NCBI RefSeq assembly: GCF_019455385.1
Contig: NZ_JACOFR010000029.1
Location: forward strand, 26,635-90,634
Length of the DNA stretch: 64,000 nucleotides
Direction: 5' to 3'
Source: Bradyrhizobium sp. BR 10289
GTDB lineage: Bacteria; Pseudomonadota; Alphaproteobacteria; Rhizobiales; Xanthobacteraceae
The notes below the pieces were generated by a model that was not told the origin of the DNA, did no database searches, and saw only the letters and a list, made by a program, of their open reading frames with translations. A program made the position numbers and the translations under genes. Below are positions 8,238 through 17,333 of this stretch, one piece after another; the first letter of the stretch is position 1, and every line of letters begins with the position of its first letter.

Positions 8238-9161
8238 TTTGCTGAGGCCCTTGAACGAGCTGGCCCGCAGAAGGCCTTCGGAGGTGATGTCGCGGTACTC
8301 GATGTCGGCATAGAACTCGGGTTCGACCCACGTGGCCTTCGGCTTCCTGATGGTCTTGGTCAGCTTTTGCTTCGGGCTTACCACGGTGTCGAGCGTCTTG
8401 CGTATCTGCGCCGAGGTGGTTCGGCTCCATCCGGTCCCGACCTTTCCCATGTAGACCAGATCCTTGCCTTCCTTCTTGCCCAAATAGAGCGCGGCCACGC
8501 CGGATGGGTCCTTGATGAAGCCGACCACGGGAAACTTGCCCTTCTGAACGACCTTGATCTTCTGCCAGGCCTCCACCCGATCCGATCGGAATGGTGCGTC
8601 CACCCGCTTGGAGACGATGCCTTCGTAATTCAGCTTGCTGGCTGCGGCGAACAGTGCCTGGCCGTCTCCTTCGTGGTGCTCGCTATAGAGGACGGGCTCC
8701 TGGAGGTCGTGCTCCTCAATCAGCTCCTTGAGCAGCCTCTTCCGCTCGATCTGCGGCTCCTTGCGCAGATCTCTGCCGTCCCGCCAGAGCAGATCGAAAG
8801 CGAAGTAGACCAGTCGATCCTGATCGCCCCTGCCGAGGTCTGCCTGCAGCTCGGAGAAGTTCGTGCGCCCATCATGGATGACGACGACCTCGCCGTCGAC
8901 GATGGCCTGTCCTTCGATATCGAAGGCACCCGCAATTCTTGAGAACTTGCTGATCCAATTGTAACCGTTGCGGGTGTAGGCCCGTCGGTCGTCACCGTCG
9001 ATGCGGAGCTGGATGCGGTAGCCATCGTATTTGACTTCGTGAATCCATAGAGGTCCTGAAGGAGCCTTCATCTTCAGGGTCGCCAGTTGGGGTTCGATGA
9101 ACCCCGGCATAGTAGGGACCTCCGGCTCATTGGCCCGAGGAGCCTTGATACGCTTTGCCAC
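8220..9161 (-). CDS. ATP-dependent DNA ligase (LigD ligase-domain type, single domain)
   Basis: The 313-residue protein is a minimal ATP-dependent ligase. The nucleotidyl lysine is in the motif I equivalent EVKYDGYR near residue 44. Further motifs are GEVVV, FAFDLLW, EGIVSKR and WQKIKV. The C-terminal OB-fold contains KVGTGWS and WVEPEFYADIEYRDIT. It lacks polymerase and nuclease domains, so it resembles a stand-alone LigC/LigD ligase module. It would seal nicks in repair, possibly with Ku at 2.6 kb. The start is a GTG at 9161 with a weak ribosome site. A weaker EcfG-like element (GGAAC-N16-AGTT, 9266-9242) lies upstream. Confidence 0.92.
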   Translation of the reverse strand: MAKRIKAPRANEPEVPTMPGFIEPQLATLKMKAPSGPLWIHEVKYDGYRIQLRIDGDDRRAYTRNGYNWISKFSRIAGAFDIEGQAIVDGEVVVIHDGRTNFSELQADLGRGDQDRLVYFAFDLLWRDGRDLRKEPQIERKRLLKELIEEHDLQEPVLYSEHHEGDGQALFAAASKLNYEGIVSKRVDAPFRSDRVEAWQKIKVVQKGKFPVVGFIKDPSGVAALYLGKKEGKDLVYMGKVGTGWSRTTSAQIRKTLDTVVSPKQKLTKTIRKPKATWVEPEFYADIEYRDITSEGLLRASSFKGLSKGTRRS

Positions 9162-9384
9162 GCCACCAAACTCACAAAAAACCGCCGCCAGGTTGGGGGC
9201 CGACTGCGATCAGTCTACCTACCTTAATCAACGAGTCTCGCAACTTCGAAGGCAGCGAGGAGTTCCCAAGAACGTACTGTTCGCAAGGTTTCGGGTTTGC
9301 GAGGTCGCGACGGGCGCCGATGGGCGGTCCAGTCCGTCTCAGAGCGCATCGAACTCTCGGCGAGAGCCGGCGTTTACTGACATC

Positions 9385-9663
9385 ATGTCAGACGCATTCG
9401 ATTACTTCCGCGCCTACGCTGTCCGAGCTCTCTGCAATGCGAGATCCATGCCGCGGGGCAAGATGAAGCATCTGCAACTGGTGGCCGGCCGGATCTACAA
9501 TCTCCTCAAGAAGGAGGCTGCCTACGGCCCCAATGTCCAGCACCTTGAGGACTTTCGCGCAGCCCAGAAGCTCGAAGCCTCCCTCGATCGCCGGCCAAGT
9601 GACCGCTCCGGCAGCCGCGTTGCTCCGGCGGTGCCGCAAGGCTCGGACCGGGGGGCTGGCTGA
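9385..9663 (+). CDS. Small hypothetical protein preceding polX
   Basis: This 92-residue protein begins MSDAFDYFRAYAVRALCNAR and is helical for its first 65 residues (KHLQLVAGRIYNLLKKEAAY). Its proline- and serine-containing tail looks disordered. The stop at 9661-9663 is immediately followed by the PolX ATG, so the two are probably cotranslated. I know no function for this family. The upstream part of the same frame (from 9097) is shadow of the ligase gene and unlikely to be translated. Confidence 0.7.
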   Translation: MSDAFDYFRAYAVRALCNARSMPRGKMKHLQLVAGRIYNLLKKEAAYGPNVQHLEDFRAAQKLEASLDRRPSDRSGSRVAPAVPQGSDRGAG

Positions 9664-11340
9664 ATGCCTTCGCTCGACGCGCGCGGTGTGGCAAGCCTTC
9701 TGCGAGAGTACGCACAGCGGACCGCATTGCGAGGCGGCAATCCCTACCGGGCGAAAGCCTACTCTCGGGCCGCCGACAGCCTGGCGGCTCTTATCGTTCC
9801 CTTGGACGTGCTCATCGACGAAGACCGACTTACGGAGATCCCGGGGGTCGGCGACGCGATCGCCGACATCATCACCAAGCTTCACAAGACGGGCAGTCAC
9901 CCCAGCCTCGAAAAGCTGCGGAAGGAGATCCCCGCGGGCGTGCTCGAGATGCTCGCTGTACCCGGCCTTCGTCCGGAGAAGGTGCTGCGCCTGTACAAGG
10001 ATCTCGGCATCGGCTCGCTCTCAGAGTTGGAGGCCGCCGCCAAGGATGACCGCATCAAGAAGGCGAAAGGACTCGGCGCCACGCTGCAGACCAAGATCCT
10101 GCAGAACCTCGCGATCGCCAAAAGCGGAGAAGGCCGCCTCCACCTGCACCGCGCCGCCGCGCTGCTCGCGCAGGCGGAGGACTCGATCCGCAAGTCTCGC
10201 CCCGAACTGAAGCGTGTGACGATCGCCGGCGATTTCCGCCGCGGCTGCGAACTCGTCGGCGATCTCACGATCGTTGCGGAGGCTGCCAAGCACAAGACAT
10301 CGACGCCATCGGCCAACGGGCTGCGAATTCAAGTTTCCGACCGCAAGCACTTCGGCGCCGCCCTTCTCTTCGCCACCGGCTCCGCCGCCCACATCGAGCA
10401 GCTCCAAGCCTTGGCCGCCGAGAAAGGCATGCGGTTGGATGCTGACGGCCTCCACAAGGGGCGCACGCTGATCGCCGGCGAGGAGGCCGACATCTATCAA
10501 GCTTTCGGCTTGCCCTTCATCGATCCGGAACTCCGGGAGGGGCGCGGCGAGATCGAGGCGGCCCTGAAAGGCAAGCTCCCGAAGCTCGTCACCGACCAGG
10601 ACCTGCGCGGCATCCTTCACTGCCACACCGATGCCTCCGACGGCACCGAGACGCTGGAGACCATGGCTAAGGCCACGCGCAAGCGGGGCTTCGAGTATTT
10701 CGGCGTGGCCGACCATTCCAAGTCCGCCCACTACGCAGGCGGCCTCTCCGTCGAGGAGATCGCGCAGCAGCACCGTGAAGCCGACCGCCTCAACAAGCGT
10801 TTCGGCAAGGACTTCCGGATCCTCAAGGGTATCGAGTCCGACATCCTGGCGGACGGGTCGCTCGACTATGACGACGACGTTCTGGAGCGCTTCGATTTCG
10901 TGGTGGCCAGCATCCATGGGCGCTTCAAGTTGGACCGCAAGGCGCAGACGCAGCGCCTGCTTCGGGCTATTTCCAACCCTCACACCACCATCATCGGCCA
11001 CATGACGGGGCGACAGCTCCAGCGGCGGCCGGGCTATGAAATCGACGTCGAAAAGGTACTGCGGGCCTGCGCGAAGCACGATGTCGTCGTCGAGATCAAT
11101 GCCCATCCATGGCGGCTCGACTTGGACTGGCGCTGGCACCAGGCGGCGCTCGAGTTCGGTTGCATGATGAGCATCAATCCCGACGCGCACTCGATCCCCG
11201 AACTCGACCACATGCACTGGGGCGTTCAGATGGCCCGCAAGGGCGGTGTCCCTGCCGACCGCGTCCTGAACGTGATGACGCTTGCGGAAATCACGCGCTA
11301 CCTTCGCCAGAAGCGGCGCTCGCTCGCCCGCGCCGCCTGA
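9664..11340 (+). CDS. polX: Family X DNA polymerase-like protein with PHP domain
   Basis: The 558-residue protein has the bacterial PolX layout. Helix-hairpin-helix DNA-binding segments (LTEIPGVGDAIADI, AVPGLRPEKVLRLY) precede a degenerate polymerase-beta palm. A C-terminal PHP phosphoesterase domain follows, with intact metal ligands in HCHTDASDG, VADHSKSAHYAGG, KGIESDI, VASIHGRF, INAHPWR and NPDAHS. In the palm, the usual G-S-x-R-R...DxD motif reads AGDFRRGCELVGDLT, so one catalytic aspartate is replaced. Gap-filling polymerase activity may therefore be lost while 3' exonuclease or phosphatase activity persists. The downstream MOSC start overlaps its stop. Confidence 0.9.
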   Translation: MPSLDARGVASLLREYAQRTALRGGNPYRAKAYSRAADSLAALIVPLDVLIDEDRLTEIPGVGDAIADIITKLHKTGSHPSLEKLRKEIPAGVLEMLAVPGLRPEKVLRLYKDLGIGSLSELEAAAKDDRIKKAKGLGATLQTKILQNLAIAKSGEGRLHLHRAAALLAQAEDSIRKSRPELKRVTIAGDFRRGCELVGDLTIVAEAAKHKTSTPSANGLRIQVSDRKHFGAALLFATGSAAHIEQLQALAAEKGMRLDADGLHKGRTLIAGEEADIYQAFGLPFIDPELREGRGEIEAALKGKLPKLVTDQDLRGILHCHTDASDGTETLETMAKATRKRGFEYFGVADHSKSAHYAGGLSVEEIAQQHREADRLNKRFGKDFRILKGIESDILADGSLDYDDDVLERFDFVVASIHGRFKLDRKAQTQRLLRAISNPHTTIIGHMTGRQLQRRPGYEIDVEKVLRACAKHDVVVEINAHPWRLDLDWRWHQAALEFGCMMSINPDAHSIPELDHMHWGVQMARKGGVPADRVLNVMTLAEITRYLRQKRRSLARAA

Positions 11341-11903
11341 TGTCGCAGGGCCACGATCCGGCGCTCGAGGGCAGGGTCGTGGCGGTCGCCGCCGATCGCG
11401 GGCATCACTTCAGCAAACCAACTCAGGAGCGCATAATCCTGGTGGAAGGCCACGGCGTAGAAGGCGACGTTCACGCCGGCCCGTTCGTCCGACACCGCTA
11501 TTTGGCACGCCGCCGGCCCCGCCTGCCCAATCTCCGGCAGGTCCACCTGATACCATCCGAACTCTTCCCGTCTCTCCTCAAGGCTGGCTTCGAGGTTGGC
11601 GCGGGCGACCTCGGCGAGAACGTCACCACCGTCGGATTGGACCTCGAACGGATGCCGCTCGGGACCTTGATCGAGCTCGGACCCTCCGCGGTCGTCGAGC
11701 TGACTGGCCTCCGGACGCCCTGTGTCCTAATTGACCGCTTTCGAGCCGGCCTCAAGCGGCAGGTACTGTCGCCGGCGGAAACGGGCCCTCCGTTCAAATC
11801 CGGGGTGTTGGGCGTGGTCCGGTCCGGGGGACCGGTCGTGGCCGGCGACAGCGCGCGGGTTCGCCTTCCATCTTCCTCGTTTCGGCCTTTGCCGGCCCTA
11901 TAG
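11340..11903 (+). CDS. MOSC-domain protein
   Basis: The predicted 187-residue protein starts at an ATG overlapping the PolX stop (TGATG), implying coupled translation. It shows the MOSC pattern: GHGVEGDVHAGPFVRHRY, NLRQVHLIPSELF, GDLGENVTTVGLDL, and the conserved cysteine in LTGLRTPC. MOSC domains are sulfur-carrying modules related to molybdenum-cofactor sulfurase C-termini. Single-domain members are thought to move or deliver sulfur. Its role beside repair genes is unclear. A heavily decayed second copy lies at 17334-17788. Confidence 0.88.
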   Translation: MSQGHDPALEGRVVAVAADRGHHFSKPTQERIILVEGHGVEGDVHAGPFVRHRYLARRRPRLPNLRQVHLIPSELFPSLLKAGFEVGAGDLGENVTTVGLDLERMPLGTLIELGPSAVVELTGLRTPCVLIDRFRAGLKRQVLSPAETGPPFKSGVLGVVRSGGPVVAGDSARVRLPSSSFRPLPAL

Positions 11904-11916
11904 AGAGACTTCTACC

Positions 11917-12864
11917 GTGGCCCGAAAATCGATCCTGCCTCGCCGCCTGCAGCCCATGCTGGCCACCCTAACCGATTCACCGTTCGACGATCCCGATTGG
12001 ATATTCGAGGACAAGTTCGATGGTTTTCGTATGGTCGCGGAAATCCGGCGTGGACGGGTCGCGCTATACAGCCGTAATGGGAAGATCATCAGCCACTCCT
12101 ACGTGGAGGTCGCGAAGGCGCTTGAGGGCGTGAAGGCGGATGCCGTGATCGATGGCGAGCTCGTCGCGATCGGCAAAGACGGCGTCTCTCATTTCCAGTT
12201 GCTCCAGAACGCCCTGCGCCATGAGGCCAAGCTTCTGTACTGCGCGTTCGATCTCATGTTCGCGGACGGCGAGGACCTACGCGCGCTGCCGCTCCTTGAG
12301 CGCAAGAAGCGGCTCAAGGCCATCCTGCCGCGCCATAAGCTGATCGCATTCAGCAACCACCGCAAAGGCAAGGGAACGAAGTTCTTCGCAGAAGCCGAGC
12401 GGAGGCACCTCGAAGGCATCATGGCCAAGCGCGCCGACAGCCCGTACGCGTCCGGACGCCGGACCGCCAATTGGCTGAAGGTAAAAACGGCGCAGCGGCA
12501 GGAGGTCGTGATCGCCGGCTTCACGGCGCCGAGGCGAACCCGGCCCTTCTTCGGCGCTCTCGCGCTGGCGGTGCGGGAAAATGGCGGATGGCGGTACATC
12601 GGCCACGTTGGCACCGGCTTCAGCCACCAGGTTCTCGAAGAGCTTCACGGCAAGCTCCTGAAGCTCAAGACGGCCAAGTCCCCCTTTTCCGCCAAGGTGA
12701 AGGATGCGGAGGTCACGACCTGGGTGCGTCCTTCGTTGGTCGCAGAGGTGAAGTTCGCGGAGTGGACCAGCAAGGGAGAGCTGCGCCAGCCAGTCTATCT
12801 CGGCCTGCGGTCCGACAAAAAGGCCAAGGACGTCGTTCGCGAAAAGAGTTGGTCGCGGGAATAG
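11917..12864 (+). CDS. ATP-dependent DNA ligase (second single-domain copy)
   Basis: The 315-residue protein begins at a GTG (MARKSILPRRLQPMLATL). The adenylation lysine lies in FEDKFDGFR near residue 32. Later motifs are DGELVAI, CAFDLMF, EGIMAKR and WLKVKTA. The OB-fold shows HVGTGFS, WVRPSLVAEVKFAEWT and LRQPVYLGLR. Like the ligase at 8.2 kb it has no polymerase or nuclease domain. The two are clearly different paralogues, not a recent duplication. It follows the MOSC gene by 13 bases and probably belongs to the polX operon. Confidence 0.92.
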   Translation: MARKSILPRRLQPMLATLTDSPFDDPDWIFEDKFDGFRMVAEIRRGRVALYSRNGKIISHSYVEVAKALEGVKADAVIDGELVAIGKDGVSHFQLLQNALRHEAKLLYCAFDLMFADGEDLRALPLLERKKRLKAILPRHKLIAFSNHRKGKGTKFFAEAERRHLEGIMAKRADSPYASGRRTANWLKVKTAQRQEVVIAGFTAPRRTRPFFGALALAVRENGGWRYIGHVGTGFSHQVLEELHGKLLKLKTAKSPFSAKVKDAEVTTWVRPSLVAEVKFAEWTSKGELRQPVYLGLRSDKKAKDVVREKSWSRE

Positions 12865-12892
12865 TGCCGTCTAGACCAAGTAATCGACCTGT

Positions 12893-13717
12893 TCAGCCGG
12901 CGGCTCGCTCGGATGCAGAAGGCCACGGCGGCAGGGGCGGCAACCCGAGAGTCTTGCGTACTGGTCCGAACGACCGACGGTGAGCTGCGCATGCGCCGAG
13001 CCTGGCAAGAGCTTCATAGTGAGCCGGCACGGGGTAGCCTTTGTGATCCGCGAAGCCGTAGCCAGGGTGACGCGCGTCGAGGGTCCGCATGACGATGTCG
13101 CGCTCGACTTTCGCGAGGATCGACGCCGCAGCGATGCTGGCTGACTTGGCATCGCCCTTAATGATGGCCTGCTGAGGGATGTCGATCTCCTTCAATCGCT
13201 TGGCGTCGATCAGCAAGTGTTGCGGCGTCAATCCCAGCCCCCGGACCGCACGCTGCATGGCCTGGATGCCAGCCCAATAGATGTTGATCGCGTCGATCTC
13301 CTCGACCTCTACGAACGCCACACACCAACTCTCTGCCTTTGCCTTGATCTCCTTCGCGAGTTCTTCGCGAGCCGCGGCGTCGAGCTTCTTCGAGTCATCG
13401 ATCCCGACGATCCGCGTGCCGGGTTTCAGAATCACCGCGCCCGCGGATACTGGCCCCGCAAGAGGGCTCATTCCGGCCTCGTCCACGCCTGCCACAGCAT
13501 GAAGGCCGCTTTCCCAGAGAGAGGTCTCGAAGCGCAGCATCTTGCGGAGGCGCTGCCCCTCGGACCTGTTTTCGAAGCGCCTCTTATCGATCGAAGCCAG
13601 GATCGCGCGGGCTCCCGCGCGAGCGTCAGCCCGCAGGATCTGCTCGACGCTGGCCTCGAGCGGTCGTTTCTCGACGACATAGCGCTGACGCAATACATCG
13701 AGCGAATATTGGGACAT
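12893..13717 (-). CDS. rnhB: Ribonuclease HII-like protein with altered GRG motif
   Basis: The predicted 274-residue protein has an N-terminal extension of about 75 residues, then the RNase HII core. AGVDEAGMSPLAGPVSAGAV holds the two acidic residues near position 79. DDSKKLDAAAREEL, LIDAKRL, KGDAKSASIAAASILAKV and HKGYPVPAHYEAL follow. RNase HII cuts RNA-DNA hybrids and single embedded ribonucleotides. The usual GRG segment after DEA reads GMS, which may change recognition of the ribonucleotide junction. The ATG at 13717 (MSQYSLDV) is preferred over 13732. It converges with the ligase gene at 11917. Confidence 0.88.
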   Translation of the reverse strand: MSQYSLDVLRQRYVVEKRPLEASVEQILRADARAGARAILASIDKRRFENRSEGQRLRKMLRFETSLWESGLHAVAGVDEAGMSPLAGPVSAGAVILKPGTRIVGIDDSKKLDAAAREELAKEIKAKAESWCVAFVEVEEIDAINIYWAGIQAMQRAVRGLGLTPQHLLIDAKRLKEIDIPQQAIIKGDAKSASIAAASILAKVERDIVMRTLDARHPGYGFADHKGYPVPAHYEALARLGACAAHRRSFGPVRKTLGLPPLPPWPSASERAAG

Positions 13718-13978
13718 AGCGGACCTTCGCACAGACTAATTGGGAAAGCGTGTCCGTAAACTTTGTGGCGATTGTCTGAAGCTCGGCCTTGCAGCCATCG
13801 TCGGCCTGCGCAGCGGACCGTCGAAAGGAACCGCCGGCTTCAGATAGGGCAAGTATCTTGCGCGGCCACTGATCTTATCTACGAACCGCCGATCTCACGA
13901 ACGGAACCAACCGCTGTCTCCGTTCCTTTAGAAAGGAGTGGAGCCTCGATCCCTGGGTGCTTCCGAGGGAACAGGCCC

Positions 13979-15082
13979 ATGCTCCGAGAGACTCGCAACG
14001 AAGAACAGGTTCTGGACCGCACCGCCGAGGTCGCAGCAGCCATTGCGGAAGAAGGTCTTCGCTATGTCAGCGACTCCGCGCCCGGCTACACCCGCAAGCG
14101 GACGGGGACTACCTTCAGCTACTACGACAAGGACGGCAAGCGCATCACCGATGCCGCCGTCATCCGGCGCATCAAGTCCATCGGTATCCCGCCGGCCTAT
14201 GAATCCGTTTGGATCTGCCCCTCGGCGAACGGCCACATCCAGGCGACCGGGCTCGATGCGCGGGGCCGCAAGCAGTACCGCTACCACGCGAAATGGCGCG
14301 AGCTGCGCGACCAGAACAAGTACGAACACATCGTCCAGTTCGCAGCCGCGTTGCCCGCGCTGCGCGACCGTGTCGCGGCCGACATGAAGCTGGAAGGACT
14401 ACCTCGCGAGAAGGTTCTTGCCACGATCGTCAGCCTTCTGGAGAAGACTTTGATCCGGGTCGGCAACGCCGAGTATGCCGAGAAAAACAAATCCTACGGG
14501 CTCACCACCATGCGACGGAAGCACGTTGCGGTGGGTCGCGGCGTCCTTCGGTTCGACTTCACGGGCAAGTCGGGCAAACAGTGGAAACTTCGGGTCGAGG
14601 ACAAGCGGATTGCCGCCATCGTGAAGCGCTGCGCGGAAATCCCCGGACATGAGCTCTTCAAGTACCTGGACGACGACGGGCAGCCGCGTACGGTCGATTC
14701 CGGCGACGTCAATGCTTACATCAAGGAGATCACGGGCGAGGACTTCAGCGCCAAGGATTTCCGCACTTGGGCGGGGACGGTTCTGGCGGCGTTGGCGCTG
14801 ACCGAGTTCAAGAAGTACGACAGCCAGGCCGAGGCGAAGCGCAACGTCGTCGCCGCGATCGAAAGCGTCTCCAAGCAGCTCGGGAATACGCCGGCCATTT
14901 GCCGCAAGTGCTACGTGCACCCGGAAGTCCTGAACGCCTACATGTCCGGTGATCTTGTCAAGATGATCGAAGCCAAGATCGCTCGGAAGTTCAAGCGACA
15001 GTATGCCAAGCTCACGTCGGATGAAGTCATGGTGTTGGCGTTTCTCCGCAAACGCCTCGATTCTTTGAAGGCCCCCGACTAG
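13979..15082 (+). CDS. DNA topoisomerase IB
   Basis: The 367-residue protein matches poxvirus-like bacterial type IB topoisomerases. YVSDSAPGYTRKRTG and the IPPAYESVWICP segment form the N-terminal domain. The catalytic part contains RVGNAEYAEKNKSYGLTTMR, KDFRTWAGT and the nucleophilic tyrosine in VHPEVLNAYMSG. It relaxes supercoils through a 3'-phosphotyrosyl intermediate. The ATG at 13979 sits inside a longer open frame whose upstream part has no protein character. It diverges from rnhB and faces the haloperoxidase-like gene. No EcfG element was seen upstream. Confidence 0.93.
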   Translation: MLRETRNEEQVLDRTAEVAAAIAEEGLRYVSDSAPGYTRKRTGTTFSYYDKDGKRITDAAVIRRIKSIGIPPAYESVWICPSANGHIQATGLDARGRKQYRYHAKWRELRDQNKYEHIVQFAAALPALRDRVAADMKLEGLPREKVLATIVSLLEKTLIRVGNAEYAEKNKSYGLTTMRRKHVAVGRGVLRFDFTGKSGKQWKLRVEDKRIAAIVKRCAEIPGHELFKYLDDDGQPRTVDSGDVNAYIKEITGEDFSAKDFRTWAGTVLAALALTEFKKYDSQAEAKRNVVAAIESVSKQLGNTPAICRKCYVHPEVLNAYMSGDLVKMIEAKIARKFKRQYAKLTSDEVMVLAFLRKRLDSLKAPD

Positions 15083-15195
15083 TGCCTCCTGCGACGCTTA
15101 CCACGCTGGCGGCGCCGCGAAGGACGGCCTACCCTATCTTCATGCCTGGACTCGCCAAGCGCACCGGCCGGCCTCGGTCAAATAACTGTTGTTAG

Positions 15196-16439
15196 TCACT
15201 TAGACGCGCTTTCCACCGGCCTGAGAAGATTCTTGACGACGTACTTGCCGATCTCATACCCCATCTCACGACCGACCCTTGTCGAGAACCGATAGTGAAA
15301 GCCTGCCCAAACCCGGGCTTCGGACACCTCGTTGATGAATGATTTAAGGTCTGTCCAGCGGCGCTCAGCCCCCGGCGCAGTGGTGCTCGTCATGCTGATC
15401 TCAGAGAACGTGGTCGTACCCAATGCGGCTTCGAGAACCGCACACATAGCAGACGCCTGCACACAGTGAGCGCATGGGTATTCTGGGTGCATCGGAGTAT
15501 CCGCGATCGGACGCCACAATGGGTCCCTCTCTGTTTCGGCGTTGTCATCCCTGTCGCCATTGCGGATCGCCGTAATCGGCCGCCAGAAATTGTAGTGGTA
15601 CTTGGCGTCGAACACTGCAATCAGGCTGTCTGCCCGAGCGACGGCGATCAAGGCAAAGATGCGGGAATTATCGGTTTGGTCTAGCTTCTTGCGGCTATCA
15701 GAGCGCGTGCGAGCGGATAGAACACGTCGCCGCCGATCGAGATCCAGAACTTGGCCGCTTCGGTCTGATCCGCGGTGCGGGACTTGCTGTCGAAGCGGCC
15801 GACTTTGGAAATCTCGTTGAAGTCGTGCGCCCATTCCGAGCTGGAGAGCGCAACGGGCGGCTCCGGTCGGAATTGGTCAGCCTTATTCATCGCGAAGGGT
15901 CGAACGCCCGGCCACTGTGCGACGACCAGGCTGGGCGTCGGAACGTAGACGCCCGGAGTGGTGATGGGCCGATGGCCGTCGGGCGCGGCGGACCCGTCGT
16001 CCTTTCTGTTCGTCAGGATTTTCGCGGCCACCGTTTCGCCAACTCTAATGCCTTCTTCCTTCGCTGGGCCGTCGGGGACGCGCTGAAGGTCGTTGCTGAG
16101 CGCTTGTTTGAGCTCGGGCGCGTTTGCCTCCGGGCTGCTCGCGAGTAGTACGGTTGCGGCAGCAACGCCTGCCGCTACTTCTTTGGAGACTTCGCGGCTG
16201 ATGTGAAGCTTGGTGAGGAACGGTGCGTATCTCGGCTCCACTGAGTTGGTTGCATCGAACATGGCGAGGTGCATCATCGCCAGCACGCGCTCTGCCGCCG
16301 GCGGTCCCAGCTTTTGGGCCAGCAGCAAAGTGACAGCTCGCTCATTCCAGTCTGAAATGACATCCGCAAAGGCAGAAGTGACAGGGAGCGACAACATCAG
16401 TCCGGCGAGAATGCTGCGGCGCAGGGGTGCTCGGTTCAT
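15196..16439 (-). pseudogene. Vanadium-haloperoxidase-like acid phosphatase, one-base frame break
   Basis: The first part (start ATG 16439) encodes a signal peptide (LAGLMLSLPVTSAFA) and the N-terminal helical domain of the vanadium haloperoxidase / PAP2 group. It stops at ALIAARS. The second frame continues the same domain with KKLDQTDNSRIFALI, FDAKYHYNFWRPITAIR and HPEYPCAHC. The last two correspond to active-site segments of this family. Adding one base near 15683-15692 restores one continuous reading frame of about 414 residues. The product would be an exported phosphatase or haloperoxidase. I cannot tell whether the break is real or a base-calling error. Confidence 0.82.
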
Positions 16440-16569
16440 GTAGGCCTCCGTTTGCTGCGACCGACCAGGCGTGAGAGCCGGGCGCGCCGAGGCAAACATC
16501 GCTACCGGTTCCGCTCAAGTCTGTTTTTCGAACTAGCGAAGCAAAGCCTTCGGTGGTTCAATCGCGATC

Positions 16570-17301
16570 ATGCAAGACGGCTATGACCAATTTTGCCCCA
16601 TCGCTAAAACGGCTGAGGTACTGGCGACGCGTTGGACGCCGCTGATCCTGCGCGAATTGATGGCTGACAACCGAACATTCAACGATGTTCATCGTGGCGT
16701 GCCGCTTATCTCGAGAGCGGTCCTTGTGACACGACTTCGCGAATTGGAAGATCAAGGAATAATCGAAAGGCGCGCGCGGTCCAACGGGACTGGACACGAA
16801 TATTGGCTTACCCCCGCTGGCGAGGCACTCCGGCCGATCGTCAGCGAGATGGGACATTGGGGTCTGGTACACGCGCGGGATGCGATCAAGCCGACGGACC
16901 TTGATCCCTTCTTCCTTGTATGGGGTTTCCGAAAGAGGGCGGTTCGGGACGCCATTGATAAGAAAGTCGTCGCTCGCTTCGAATTCGCCGGCGTGCCGGC
17001 CAACCGAACGAAGTACAGCATTCTGTGGCTGGTCCTCGATCCGCAGGGCGTAGACGTCTGCGCCAAGGATCCCGGCTTCGCAGTCGACGTTATTTTCCGC
17101 GGCAAAATCGCCGATTTCGTTGCGGTGTACTTGGGATATCTGCCGTGGCGGCAGGTCGAAGGCAAAGAGATCATCGTGGAAGGGACAGATCGTCGCCTGA
17201 TCAAGGAGGTGCCGACGTGGATCCGGCTCGATAAAATCGTCGGGCGCGACTTTCCTGTCGTGAAGGGAGTTGTCCGCGAGCGCACCACCGGAGCGATTTA
17301 A
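16570..17301 (+). CDS. HxlR-family regulator with extra C-terminal domain
   Basis: This 243-residue protein starts with an HxlR winged helix. The conserved cysteine is in YDQFCPIAKTAE, followed by RWTPLILREL and the RLRELEDQGIIERR wing. Typical HxlR proteins end near residue 110-130. Here about 120 more residues follow, with VDVIFRGKIADFVAVYLGYL, resembling sterol-carrier-like (SCP2) folds found in some long HxlR members. The tail may bind a hydrophobic ligand; that is inference. It diverges from the haloperoxidase-like gene, a plausible target. Confidence 0.85.
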   Translation: MQDGYDQFCPIAKTAEVLATRWTPLILRELMADNRTFNDVHRGVPLISRAVLVTRLRELEDQGIIERRARSNGTGHEYWLTPAGEALRPIVSEMGHWGLVHARDAIKPTDLDPFFLVWGFRKRAVRDAIDKKVVARFEFAGVPANRTKYSILWLVLDPQGVDVCAKDPGFAVDVIFRGKIADFVAVYLGYLPWRQVEGKEIIVEGTDRRLIKEVPTWIRLDKIVGRDFPVVKGVVRERTTGAI

Positions 17302-17333
17302 TCGGCCGCCCCATCGGCGGCGTCTTCCGCGGT

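Noticed and set aside
9097..9384. Upstream extension of the small gene before polX
   Set aside because: The residues overlap the start of the opposite-strand ligase gene and have no natural composition; the ATG at 9385 fits better.
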